Shown in pieces: positions 45,891-57,582 of a DNA stretch of 64,000 bases. Both the position numbers and the translations under genes were made by a program. Within the stretch, counting starts at the first letter, position 1, and the number at the start of each line of letters is the position of its first letter. The stretch comes from Benincasa hispida (Eukaryota > Streptophyta > Magnoliopsida > Cucurbitales > Cucurbitaceae), in assembly GCF_009727055.1 (NCBI RefSeq), contig NC_052359.1, forward strand, positions 60,140,813 through 60,204,812. The letters are read 5' to 3'. A model generated the notes under the pieces. That model had not been told where the DNA came from. It made no database searches and saw nothing but the letters and a program-made list of their open reading frames with translations.

Positions 45891-47926
45891 TGTTGGATTG
45901 TATGTCCTAAAACTCGCAGTTTGTGAAGTTGAACATATTCTATCAATAAAGTTGTAATTTAACATTTCTTCAATAAAGTTGTTGTTGAATCTATTAATTG
46001 TATTCATAAAGTCTAAATCCAGTAAACTAAGATCCATGGCTATTATATGAATATTTGAAATTTATGTAGAGACATAAAAATGGATCAAGTTTGAGTAAAT
46101 AGCCAAACGGTCTATAGTATATGATCAAGGTTGGGTACCTTATTCCAATAACACTATTGGATACGGCCTACTCTGTAGTTGTTACAAGTTGCTGTAAAGA
46201 TACTACAAATAAAGTGATCTAGATTCGTTCATGTATTGACATGAGGAGTGGGAGTATCCTATGCAATGAGTTTGCATAAGATCAGACCAAGAAATAAGTC
46301 ACTTTTACTTTATAACGTTGTTTACTATTTAAAGACTGACTATTTTGCTTAGATGACCTAGGTAACTCGATCTTAATCTTGAGCTAACTATGAACTTTTG
46401 TTTATTCGAGATTATCCTTAGATTTGTATGGATGAGGGTTGGCTTAAAAGCACCGGCTCAATAAGCCTCCCATTTCAGGGGTAAGACTAGGTAGATAGCT
46501 GGGGACATAGGGTGCAAGATGGAATTCACGCCTACACGATTTAGGGATAGAAGAAAGGTTGTTCTCTTAAGTAACTGAATCAAGGTCTTAAAAAAGGGGC
46601 CCCACCCTCTCACTGGCCCGAGAGGGATCTTGTTTAGTGATTGGATCATAAACCAATTGTTCATTAGAGGATCAATAGGAACTTAAGGAGCAAAACGTAA
46701 TATCGGAGGTAAAACAACATAATGACCCAACCGTGATTATGAACAACCTGTGAATGGTCGATTTACTGGTTATGGTTAAATCATGTGGACACAAATATAT
46801 CTACAGTGAGACGAGTGCAACTATCGAGCTATAGTGGTGTGACTCCATAGTTAATGAATATTGATTAATTCAGACTAAAGAGTTTTAGCCAATTAACCTT
46901 AATCCTTGAAGCTTATGATCTGTAAGTCCATAAGGTCCCTCTACTCGCTCGTAAAACATGAACACCTTGAATTATTAAAATGAATGAATTTGGAATGATA
47001 TCAATTTGAATTGTTCAAATTGAATTTCAATTTGAAAATGTTCAACTTGAAATTAGGGTTTTGAGTTTGAATAAATTCAAAATCAAATTAGGGTTTGTTT
47101 AATTATATTCGATATCATTAACGTTTAATTTGTTAAAATTAAACGAAATTGGAGAGTTTATAATATTTAAATATTGATTTAAATATTAATTACATGTATA
47201 AGATTCATGTTTAAAATTAGATGTGTGATTAATTTAATATTTGATATTAAACTATTTAATTAATTAAATTTGTTTAATTAATTAAAAAATAAAATTAATT
47301 TCCAATTTTAAATTCAATTTGAGAAATTGAATTTTGAAATGTTGAATTTGATTAATTATGAATTAAATCAAATTTGTTTTAATTAATTTTGAATTAATTG
47401 GAAAATTGGAAATTAAGAGATTATGTTGAAATTGGAAGATGAACTAAGTGGGTTTTTTCCATTTTCCTCCAAGTAGGAGGTGTTTTTCCTACAAACACAC
47501 ACAAATCCCACATTGTAATGGAAGTAGTTGTTGGCTATGAAGTGCTTGCATGCTGCAAAAGAATAAAAGCTCTCTGAATTGAAGAAAAATGAGGAATTTT
47601 TTGTTGAAGAAAATGGTTTTCCAGAGTTCATCTTCATCTCCCTCTCAAACGCAGAATTTCACTTCACAAATTCACTCAAATTCGAGTTCTACCACTCAAA
47701 TTCAAAACTGAGAATAGTAGAGAAGATCTCTTGGTGGTTCACTGTCAATTTGGAGCTGAAAAACACGTGAAGAACAGCTTGGATTTGGGAGAAATCATCA
47801 AAGGTATATTCATCTTGAAACCCACTTGAGTTTTTCTGAAATAGCATGCTTTAGAACTCAAATTAAATGAAATTAAAGTGCTTATTGATTCTATTTGCTT
47901 CCGTCACATGCTTGTGTATTCCATCA
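45891..47926 (+). mobile_element. 5' LTR (family A) of copia H
   Basis: Starts TGTTGGATTGTATGTCC and ends TTCCATCA, followed by the PBS. 2036 bp. It shares with all A copies the CCTAAAACTCGCAGTTTG start and the ATATATCTACAGTGAGA-like and GATCTGTAAGTCCATAAGGT-like blocks. It is clearly diverged from the LTR at 59553, so those two are not a recent pair. Confidence 0.85.
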
Positions 47927-47928
47927 AT

Positions 47929-47940
47929 TGGTATCAGAGC
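47929..47940 (+). other. Copia H primer-binding site
   Basis: TGGTATCAGAGC, the perfect core of the initiator-Met tRNA primer-binding site, two bases after the LTR end. Confidence 0.9.
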
Positions 47941-49261
47941 ATGATTTAAGTACTCAATTAACGTTAATTTGATTTTTATTGGGTGAATTTCTGATCTTGC
48001 ATGTTCTGGGCTGATATGGATGTTTATTCCAGCTTTGGCATTAGATTTCTCTTTGATTTCTAAGTTAAATTTGTAATTGGCTTTTGATTATGAGCTTATA
48101 TGTGTGCTTAGGAGTCTGTAATTTATTTGGAGTCATTAGAATTGACGTTAAATTGTAATTGAAGAAAGTAGTGAGAACGCCGAGTTGCAAAAAACTGATC
48201 GTGATCTTCTATCTAGGCAGCGTTGCAATGCTGCCCTTGAGCGTCGCAATGCTGCTCATATTCAAGTGAGGATCGAGTTTCAAAAACCGTCGAGCAGTGA
48301 GTTTTCTTCTACCAATTGTCGAGTTGTCGAGTATCGAGTTTCAACAAAACCAATGAGCGAGCAACGTTTTTTGACCAGCTTGACGAGCGTTGATCGAGCG
48401 AAGAAGCAAGTTCTTGACCGGTTTGACGTTTGAGTGAGCGAGTTTTGAGTCGGTTCGGCAGGTTCTCTTCTTGTCAGGTCCGGTTCAGCTTCAAAAATGT
48501 TTTGGCTGGTCTAGTTCAGGCGGTTCACGTCCGGTTGAAGCTGTTCGAGTCCGATTTGGAGCAGTTTAAACAATCTAAAAGAGTTTTGAAGCTCTTTTTA
48601 ATCTTATTTTGTAATAAATTAGTTGTTTTGCTTGATTAGGATGCCAAAGTTGAACCATATTAGTATTATTTAAATAATTATGCATGTGATATATGTTGTA
48701 TTTAAATTTAAATAGGTTTGTACATATCGTATGCCATTTAGATTTAAAAACCTACCATAGGAAGCATGTTACATGCATTATATATATGTTATAAATTGTT
48801 ATAATGTATAGAATGCATGTTTGGGGTTTCAGTTATTTAATATAACTATTATATTAAATTGGAATGCCTTGATGTATGTTGTGGATGTAATAGCATGTCT
48901 AATCTTTATAAGTTGTTATAAAAATTGAGTTAGACATTAAAATCCAGATAAGTTGCATGCTCACGTAGGATAATCACCCGTTTTAATAAGTTAAAATAGG
49001 TCGACATCTTGTAAAACGTGATTACAAACTCAACTGGTATATAATCCTATCTAAGGCTGGAGGTACTTAAGTTGATGGTCTACAGAACACCTCCTACCTA
49101 GGGATTATGGCCGAAAAATTGAGTGTTGTTAACTGGTTTTATAAGCGTACGTGAGTGGTGTGAGAGAATAAAACGGTTTATCACCTAGACATCGTAGGTT
49201 TAAAATCCATTTATAAGCATTATACTTGGATAAACCACTTAGACTTAAGGTTATTTAATTA
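47941..49261 (+). mobile_element. Copia H leader, first part
   Basis: Non-coding leader. 48180-48560 is a G+C-richer patch with short related phrases (CGTTGCAATGCTGC, GTCGCAATGCTGC, GATCGAGTTTCAA, GAGCGAG). It is positioned like the CGATCG-rich patch of the leader at 61620-62640 but different in sequence. Two frames of about 70-80 codons occur there without recognised similarity and are probably chance. Confidence 0.65.
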
Positions 49262-50204
49262 GGCGATATGAACCTAAGTATATGGCTCGCGAAGTAGACA
49301 GCAAACAACAGCTTTTCAGCCCCCTAACCTTGTATATTATTCTAGCGCTAGGCTAGCGCGCCCCTTTCTCTAATAAGAAGGTCAGCTTTGAAGCTGTCCG
49401 CTATACTATACTAGTTGTAGGGCGGCGGGAGCTTTAATAATGAAATATCAAGTAAAGGGGACTCCATCATGATCTTACGAATCTAAAGATCTCAAAATAG
49501 AAGAACGAGCTCTTTTGCTCGCCCCTATCTCTAAAGGGGAGTAAGCACTTCACTTGATAGGGGTTGGGATTCATTCACTTGCATTACTGCTAGCACTACA
49601 AAAAGCTCCGGTCTTAATGCCCTTACTACTACTGTGTAGCCTTTCCTCGGGTTCGTAGAGTCGGGTTTCCCGTTTACCCACAACGGAGGAGCCGCCCTCA
49701 CTAGGCAGGCGGCCACGGTTCTTGGAAGATCTTTTGGGTCTTAGTACAATGGATTCCATAGGCGTTTCCCGTGCTCTTCCAAAAGAAGCATCTAGAAATG
49801 ACTTGACATGGGCTTATGCGATGAAGAATGATTTTCTCGGGAAAAAATTTTGTGCTTATGTGGATGGGTCACTTCAATTTCCCAAGACTCGAGAAGGATA
49901 TTTTCCTACAAAAGATGAAAAGTACTTAGCTTCAAATGAGATGACTTGTGTACTTCCTTTGAGCCCCATATACATCGTCACCTCTTTTGCGACCACTAAA
50001 GATATTTGGGCCGTAGTGCTTTTCGATCTTAGGGTTGGTTCTGTCTGTACGCGAGAATGAGATCAGAATGGATGTTTATTTGGTTTATATAGAAATGCAT
50101 TGGCCAACTTTACTGCATTGCATTAAGGCAGGACCGAATCTCTTTACCTTTTGAAAAGATGCCTTTCGGGTATCTCTTCCAGTCAACAGAGGAAGATTCA
50201 AGGC
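49262..50204 (+). other. Organelle-like insert (possible NUMT) in copia H leader
   Basis: About 943 bp absent from the homologous copia E leader. Base composition and texture change sharply: balanced GC, AGGGCGGCGGGAGC, CGCCCCTATCTCTAAAGGGG and GCCGCCCTCACTAGGCAGGC resemble plant mitochondrial intergenic DNA. Within it, 49722-50060 is open for 112 codons (KNDFLGKKFCAYVDGSLQFP, then FATTKDIWAVV), which looks like a relic of copia Gag; such relics are known in plant mitochondrial genomes. A chloroplast source is less likely because I recognise no plastid gene. Origin unproven. Confidence 0.55.
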
Positions 50205-51103
50205 ATACCCAAATTAATAATAGAATACTTCAGTGGGAGTTTAATAACTTATATGATAAAGTTATTAGAAGACTTTAGTGGGAGATTAATAACATATATG
50301 ATACGTTATTTTTAGCTCTCACATCAATTTAAGCGATACTTTTTGTCACCCTAGGAGTGACTTCCATTCGGAAAGTGTTTGCATAAATCTGGATTTAGGT
50401 GAATAAGGGGAAGTCGTTCAAACATAAATCAAATATATGATAAATAGATTTCAACTTCCATGTCTCTACATAGTTCATACCGTGATATTCATATGATGCT
50501 TCGTGTCACCCTGGGAGTGACCTCCATTCGGAAAGTATGTGTATGAGTCAATAACAAGATGAATGGAGGAAGTAGTTCATAGTAAGTGGGTGAAGGATGT
50601 GTGTCAACTTATCCTGCGGTCTCTTCCCTTAGTTTGGACTGTGAGATTCCTATGTTGCTTCTGTTGGTTTGCTTTAGGCGGTCCTTGCTAGTCGTTTAAA
50701 CGATGGCTATCCCCTTGGTGGGTTGTAACATAGGATTTGGAACAACTCAAAATCCAGAAATTGATAGGATTTCGTAGGTCCATTCCCAATGTTGACTTTG
50801 CATTTTGGTAGCATAGTTGGGGCCGACCTCTGATGTCTGAAAACATAGAGTTACACTTACAGAATGTGTTAATAATTTGTGACCGAAAACGATAACTGAA
50901 CGACTATAGGAATAAGAGTTATTCTAGAGATAGTGTTTGGTCAAAATTGTTTTGCTTTAGTGAAGGAGTATTTGACTACCCATCGGTAGCATGTATTCTG
51001 ACTCACTATAGTATCGTTGCAAATAAATAATGGTTATTGGTACATTATTATTTGTTTTGCTAAAACTTGACTTTGGATTTAGTTTCAATTTTCTAATTAG
51101 AAT
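50205..51103 (+). mobile_element. Copia H leader, second part
   Basis: Resumes collinearity with copia E (39810-39020 minus). Contains two copies of a GGGTGACCTCCATTCGGAAAG-like phrase (GAGTGACTTCCATTCGGAAA near 50355 and GAGTGACCTCCATTCGGAAA near 50513); the same doublet exists in copia E near 39505 and 39670. Non-coding. Confidence 0.65.
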
Positions 51104-51391
51104 TTGTTCAAAATTTTTAGCATGTTGAATTCTTCTAGAATACTCGCTTTCAAATTAGTTAACGGTAAAATGAAATCAATACTAGCAGTTGATAATTCCA
51201 AAAGAGTTTTAATAAAGTATTGTCCTTTATCTCCCAATTCATCTAAATTTTTGAACGATATTGATGAGAATGAAAAATTTGAACAACAAGATAAATATGA
51301 TTTACTTGTTATCGAAGCGTGTTTAATGGAAAATGATAAAACCTGGATAATTGATTCAGGTGTCGCTAATCATGTTTGCACTTTCTCATAG
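51104..51391 (+). pseudogene. Copia H gag remnant and protease
   Basis: 95 codons. Residues 8-45 (LNSSRILAFKLVNGKMKS then VLIKYCPLSP) are the N-terminus of a copia Gag. The rest of Gag, including the zinc knuckle, is missing and the frame runs into KYDLLVIEACLMENDKTW and IIDSGVANHVC (residues 81-92), the protease active site, with Asp84-Ser85-Gly86 and Val in place of the usual Ala. A stop follows. Copia E shows the same Gag deletion, so it is inherited rather than private. Confidence 0.75.
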
Positions 51392-51412
51392 GAAACAAGT
51401 TTCTGGAGACAG

Positions 51413-52523
51413 TTGACAGAAGGTGAAACAATCTTTAAGGTAGGGACCAGGGAGATTGTTTCAGCTAAAGTAGTGGAAGATATGAAGTTATTTATAGGAG
51501 ATAAGTACATTTATCTTAAAAATGCTTATTACATTCCTTCTATGAAAAGGAATCTAATATCCATCTCTTGTTTGATAGAAAAAAATTATAAAGTTTCTTT
51601 CGAGAATGATGAAGTGTTCATCAATTCAAGAAATAACCAAATTTGTTCTGCAAAATTAGAAAATAACTTGTATTTGTTAAAACCGACTAAAGTTAGAGCC
51701 GTTTTGAACATAGAGATGTTTAAAACTGCTAAGACTCATAAGAAAAGGAAAATTTTTCAAATGCCTATCTTTGGCACTTGAGACTGGATCACATAAATCT
51801 CAACAAGATTGAGAGATTGGTTAAAAAGGGTCATCTAAATCAGTTAGAAGACAGTTCATTATTGCCATGTGAATCCTGTCTTGAGGGTAAAATGACTAAA
51901 AGATCTTTTTATGGAAAAGGTCTTAGATCCAAAGAACCCTTAGAATTCATACATTCAGACCTTTATGGTCCTATGAATGTTAAAGCTAGAGGAGGGTATG
52001 AATATTTCATCAGCTTTGTTGATGACTATTCTAGGTATGGGCATATACACCTAATACATCAAAAGTCCGAAACATTTTAAAAGTTCAAAGAGTATAAGGC
52101 TAAGGTCGAGAACCAATTAGGTAAAAAGCTTAAAACACTTTGATCAGATCGAGGTGGTGAGTATGTGGACTTGGAATTCCAAAACTATTTGATAGAACAT
52201 GGAATCCAATTTCAACTCACAGCCCCTGACACACCTCAACAAAACGGTGTGGCAGAAAGGAGAAACAGAACCTTGTTGGACATGGTTTGTTCCATGATGA
52301 GTTATGCTCAGTTACCAAGTTCTTTTTGGGGTTATGCAGTTCAGACTATAGTGTATATTTTGAACATAGTACCCTCGAAAAGTGTTTTTGAAACACCTTA
52401 CGAGCTCTAGAGAGGACATAAAGGAAGTTTACATTACTTCAAAATCTGGGGATGCCCAACCCACGAGTTAGTGTAAAATCCTAAGAAGTTGAAATGCCAT
52501 TCAAAGGTATGCCTATTTGTAGG
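51413..52523 (+). pseudogene. Copia H integrase, first pol copy
   Basis: Three open pieces cover the end of protease and the integrase. RLDHINLNKIERLVKKGHL with LPCESCLEGKMTKRS gives the HHCC zinc finger (one His context changed from GHI to DHI). EFIHSDLYGPM holds the first catalytic Asp, SDRGGEYVD the second, QQNGVAERRNRTLLD the catalytic Glu. All three catalytic residues are present, but a frameshift near 51778 and stops at 52078-52080, 52141-52143 and 52408-52410 break it. The gene is cut at 52523 by a solo LTR. Confidence 0.85.
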
Positions 52524-54194
52524 TGATGCATTGATTTTATTGAATAGAAATATGGATGATATGCGTTGATGGAATTGCGTTGTGCACTCAAGTTTCCCCA
52601 GCGGAATTCAAGTGTAAATTCCTCTGTGTTTCCTAGTAAGTCCAGGGTCGAACACAAGGATTTGTGAAAATAGATTGCGTTGATAAGTTTTTATGAAAAC
52701 TTTGCGGTAATGGGGAAAATAAATAAAGTGTTTGGTTGTTGATTGCGTTGATTAAAAAGAAATAAATAAATGTGGCGGATTTGAGAAACGAAAGTTGCGT
52801 TGATAGATGCAATGAGTATGCGATGAATGGGTTGAGAAGATCTTTAGCTAGCGTTACTTGGGAATGTGTTAGACCATGCGATCATGTTCTACCATGCACA
52901 GCAAGTCATTTTCCAATGTAAATGTGATGCTCCTAAATCTAAGACGCATGTGTTGCATGCAAAATGTCCATAGAGCTTATTCCTAAGTCTTTACTTTTTT
53001 CCTATGCGATGATGCAAAATGCATGAAAGCAAGGTGACCACATACAATCGTATCCTATCTCTAGGATGCATGCAATGCGTTGATAACAAATAGTGTTCAT
53101 TCCTAAGTGCCTATCTCTTGTATTATATGTTCTAATCTGACTCTCCCGAGCCTAGATTCTGACTTGACCTTCCCAAGTCTAGATCCTCTCCTTAGACTAC
53201 CCTCCTGAGTATCCCTAATGGACGAATGAAGCATACATAAACAAGATAATCGCAAAGAATGAAGATTCCCTAGTTGTGCTAGCTAAATGATTCTCAACCC
53301 ATTCAACTAATTTAGCTACTCATGCATGAATCATAGAGAGTGAACAAATATAAAGAAAGAAATTCCATTCTTATAAATAAGTTAAGTACAAAATGTCAAT
53401 GGAAGTTTAAGGTAGAGAGTCTGGTAGCAATTCCTTGCTGACCGAGGCTTTTTACACTGGAATCTCTATTTTGATCTAAAGATATTTCTGCTTCCACAGG
53501 CATCGATCCTCTCCCTGTCTTTGAAGCTTCCGGCGCTCTCCCAAGCTTACCAGAACGATCTACTGACACAACTTCTCCCTCACGCCCTCCTTAAAATGAA
53601 AGAAAACCAAAAACGAAGACGTGCGAACTGGAACACAAGATGGTAAAAGTCATGAACTTGTTAACCCCTTTTCTAGTATTTATAGGGCATCAATGGTGAA
53701 AGGTGGCTTTTATCTCCCGGTTGTACAGATGGGACAACTTTAATTCCTGATTGACGCGCCAAATGATTGTTACCGATAAAGCTGAATGTACTTTGTGACC
53801 GTTATCGGCTCAACTTAATTTAGATTCGACTGTCATCAGCTTTCTATCCCATCACTCTTAATTGGCCTTTCACCCAGATGCGCCCACCATGTTGTGCTGA
53901 CCAAGTTGCAGCGATCCTTCTCGAGCGAATATTTGCAAGCACGATCAACGCAAAGTCTTGCAGTGAAGTTGCGCTTGACTGATAATTTTCTATGATCGCA
54001 ATCTTGCATTGCGTTACGCATATTCTGTACAAAATTACAAAAATCAATAGTTCTAATGCGTTGAACGCATGCGACCACAATATTATAGAATTTATGCTTA
54101 ATGGACGCAATTTAACATATTTTATCAATGCAATCCAACATTGTTTAATAAATTAGCACTATGATAACGTGTATTTCTGCCAGTTATCAGTAGG
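52519..54194 (-). mobile_element. Solo gypsy LTR with GTAGG target duplication
   Basis: LTR at 52524-54189 (1666 bp), minus strand, starting TGATAACTGGCAG and ending AATGCATCA, flanked by GTAGG at 52519-52523 and 54190-54194. It is the same family as the 3' LTR at 1635-3324. Removing it rejoins the copia reading CLFVG with GYPKETKG, as in the intact second copy at 57478. A minus-strand TATAAATA lies at 53677-53684. Confidence 0.95.
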
Positions 54195-54968
54195 CTACCC
54201 TAAAGAAACGAAGGGTAGTTTCTTTTATGATCCTTAGGAAGACAAGGTATTTGTATCGACAAATGCAACTTTCCTGGAGGACGACCACATAAAGAATCAT
54301 TGACCTCGCTGTAAGCTAGTAATAGAAGAAATGTCCAGAGAAACGACAAGCACATCAACAAAAGTTGTTGACAGAGCAGGTCCATCAACAAGAGTTGTTG
54401 ATGAAATTGCCACTTCACATCCTTCTCAAGAATTGAGAATACCTCGTCGTAGTGGGAGGGTTTTGCAACAGCCTGATCGGTATATGGGATTAACTGAAAC
54501 TCAAGTCATCATACCAAATGATGGCTTAAAGGATCCATTGACTTTCAAACAAGCAATGAATCATGTGGATAAAGACCAATAGATTAAAGTCATAGACCTT
54601 GAAATGGAATCTATGTATTTTAATTCTGTCTGGGGTCTTGTAGATCAACCTGAGGGGATAAAAACCATTGGTTGTAAATGGATCTACAAGAGAAAACGAG
54701 ACCAAGCTGGTAAAGTACAAACCTACAAAGCTAGACTTGTGGCAAAAGGATTTACCTAAAGAGAGGAGGTATGAAGAAACCTTCTCTTCGGTTGCAATGA
54801 TAAAGTCAATAAGAATACTCTTGTCTATTGTTGTATTTTATGATTATGAAATATGGCAAACGATGTCAAGACAACCTTTCTAATGACAATCTTGAAGATA
54901 TTCTGGAATATGAGATTTGATACTACGATCAAATCTTATGGCTTTGAACAAAATGTTGACGAACCTTG
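54195..54968 (+). pseudogene. Copia H integrase-RT linker and RT N-terminus
   Basis: After the solo LTR come KVFVSTNATFLEDD, the repeated STRVVDE / STKVVDRAGP segment, PRRSGRVLQQPDRYMGL, then the RT start TIGCKWIYKRKRDQAGKVQT and KARLVAKGFT followed by a stop. Just before 54968 the text matches the region preceding YVDD in the second copy (GFEQNVDEPC), with a deletion of about 170 bp in between relative to 58200-58360. The catalytic YVDD region is missing because an LTR fragment replaces it. Confidence 0.8.
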
Positions 54969-55820
54969 TGTTGGATTTTATGTCCTAAAACTCGTGGTAT
55001 GTAAACAATGGAACTTATTCTGAAAATTCAATAAAAGTGTTGTTGAATAGATCTATTGCTTGAATAGAAATCCAATAAACCTTAAAGTCCCTTGACTATT
55101 GGATGAGTACTTAAACTTTATGTGGAGATATAAAGGTGGGTCAGGTTGGAGTAAATAGTCAAAATGATCTATAGTATATGAATAAGGTTGGGTATCTTAT
55201 TCTGGTAATACTATTCGATGCGGCCTGCTTTGTAGTTGTTACAAGAAGTTGTAAAGTGCTACAAACGAAATGATCCTAATTCGTTCATGTTGGACATGAG
55301 GAGTCAAAATGTCCTTGTGCAAAAGAGTTTGTACAAGATCGAACCACGAAATGAGTCGCTCTTACTTTATAACACTGTTTACTATTTAAGACTGACTATT
55401 TCAAAGTGATGATCTAGGTAACTTGACCTTAATCCTGAGCTAACTATGAACTCTTGTTTATTCAGGATTACCCTTATATTTGAATAGGTGAGGGTTGGCT
55501 CAACAGCACCGACTCAATAAGACTCCCATTTTAGGGGTAAGACTAGAAAGATAGTTGGGGACACAGGGTGCAAGAGGGATTTCACTCCTACCCGCTTTTA
55601 GGGATATTAGAAAGATTGTTCCCTTAAGTGCTGATTCTGGGGCTTGAACAAAGGATCCCGCCCTCTTGGAATAAGAGGGACTCAGTTTTGTTGATTGGAT
55701 CACAAAAAAATTGTTCATTACGCGATCAGTGGGGGCTTAAGAAATAAGAGGTAATTTCGAGGGTAAAACAGAGATTTGACCCAGCTGTTATTACGAACAA
55801 CCTGTGAAGGGTCGACTTAC
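54969..55820 (+). mobile_element. Partial LTR A replacing the RT catalytic region
   Basis: Starts TGTTGGATTTTATGTCC and stops mid-LTR at CCTGTGAAGGGTCGACTTAC. Copia pol resumes at AGAGTCTTAAGACACC (equivalent to 58702). Relative to the second pol copy about 310 bp of RT, including YVDD, is gone. So the insertion was followed by a deletion that removed the LTR 3' half and adjacent pol. Confidence 0.8.
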
Positions 55821-56350
55821 AGAGTCTTAAGACACCTCAAAAGGTTGAGAAGATGAATCAAATTCCATATGCATCTACAGTTGGGAGTCTGATGTATGCA
55901 ATGTTGTGTACTCATCCCGATATATCCTATGCCGTAGGAATTGTCAGCATATTTCAGTCCAATCCTGGTCATGACCATTGGACTGTTATTAAAAACATTC
56001 TCAAGTATCTGTGGAAAACGAGAGATTATATGCTCGTGTATGGTACTAAGGATTTGATCCTTACTGGATACACTAATTCTGACTTTCAGACTGATATTGA
56101 TTCGAGGAAATCAACTTCGGTGTCAGTATTCACTCTTAACGAAGAAGCAGTAGTGTGGAGGAGCATCAAGCAGAGTTGTATTGTAGACTCCACAATGGAA
56201 GCTGAGTATGTAGCTGAGAGTGCACAATTCGAACAACAAGATGATTTACTTGTTATCGAAGCATGTTTAGTGGAAAACGATAAAATCTGGATAATTGATT
56301 CAAGTGCTGCTAATCATGTATGTACTATCTCACAGGAAACAAGTTCCTGA
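55821..56350 (+). pseudogene. Fusion of copia RNase H N-terminus to a second protease
   Basis: One 165-codon frame. Residues 1-121 are the RT to RNase H part (IPYASTVGSLMYAM, TGYTNSDFQTD with the first RNase H Asp changed to Asn, and MEAEYVA). At residue 122 (about 56216) the sequence jumps to ESAQFEQQDDLLVIEACLVE and WIIDSSAANHVC, the pre-protease and protease of a second copy, with DSS for DSG. The join is in frame. This marks a tandem partial duplication of pol. Confidence 0.85.
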
Positions 56351-57582
56351 AGACAGTTGACAGAAGGTGAGACAATCTTTAAGGTAGGGACCAGGGAGAT
56401 TATTTCAGCCAAAGCAGTGGGAGATATGAAATTATTTATAGGAGATAAGTACATTTATTTGAAAAATGTATCATTTATTTGAAAAATGTATATTATATTC
56501 CTTCTATGAAAAGGAATCTAATATTTGTCTCTTGTTTGCTAGAACAAAATCATAAAGTTTATTTCGAAAATAATGAAGTGTTCATCAATATGGGAAATAA
56601 ACAGATTTGCTCTATAAAATTAAAAAAATAACTTGTACATGTTAAAACCAACTGAGATCAAAGCTGTTTTGAACATAGAGATGTTTAAAACAGCTGGGAC
56701 TCATAAGAAAAGGAAGATTTCTCCAAATGCCTATCTTTGGCACTTGAGACTGGGTCACATAAATCTCAATAGGATTGAGAGATTAGTTAAGAATAGTCAT
56801 CTAAATAAGTTGGAAGACAGTTCATTACCACCATGTGAGTTCTGTCTTGAGGGTAAAATGACAAAAAGGTCCTTTTCTGGAAAAGGTCTTGAGCCAAAGA
56901 ACCCCTAGAACTGATTCACTCAGACCTTTTTGGGCCTCTAAATGCCAGAGCAAGAGGAGGATATAAATATTTCATTAGTTTTATAGATGATTATTCCATA
57001 TATGGGCATGTTTACCTAATACACTAAAAGTATGAAACTTTTGAAAAGTTCAAAGAGTATAAGATTGAGGTTGAGAACCAATTAGGTAAAAAGATTAAAA
57101 CACGTCAATCAGATCGAGGTGGTGAGTATATGGACATAGAATTCCAGAACTATTTGATAGAACATGGATTTCAGTCTCAACTCACAGCCCCTGACACACC
57201 TCAGCAGAACGGTGTGGCAGAAAGGAAAAACATAACCTTATTGGACATGGTTCGTTCCATGATGAGTTACGCTTAGTTACCAAATTCTTTTTGGTGACAT
57301 GCGGTTGAGACTATAATATATATTTTGAACATAGTTCCCTCGAAAAGTGTATTTGAAACACCTTACGAGCTCTAGATGCGACGTAAAGAAAATTTACATC
57401 ATTTCAGGATTTGGGGTTGTCCAGCACATATGTTGGTGCAAAATCCTAAAAATTTGAAACACCATTCAAAAGTATGCCTATTTACAGGCTATCCAAAAGA
57501 AACCAAAGGTGGTTTCTTTTATGATCCTCAGAAAGATAAGGTATTTGTGTCGACAAATGCAATCTTCCTCGAAGAAGATTAG
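56351..57582 (+). pseudogene. Copia H integrase, second pol copy
   Basis: YLWHLRLGHINLNRIERLV with LPPCEFCLEGKMTKRSFSG (56633-56908) forms the HHCC finger. The core continues with frame changes: IHSDLFGPL, QSDRGGEYMD, QQNGVAERKNITLLD, then MLVQNPKNLKHHSKVCLFTG and YPKETKGGFFYDPQ. It is about 85-90% similar by eye to the first copy. A 21-bp tandem duplication lies at about 56463-56504. Stops prevent translation as one protein. Confidence 0.85.

Noticed and set aside
48185..48639. Two open frames in the G+C-richer copia H leader patch
   Set aside because: No similarity recognised, not conserved at the matching place in other leaders, and upstream of the true gag start.
49262..50204. Plastid-derived insert
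   Set aside because: No plastid gene or rRNA/tRNA recognised. The texture fits mitochondrial intergenic DNA better, though neither was tested by search.
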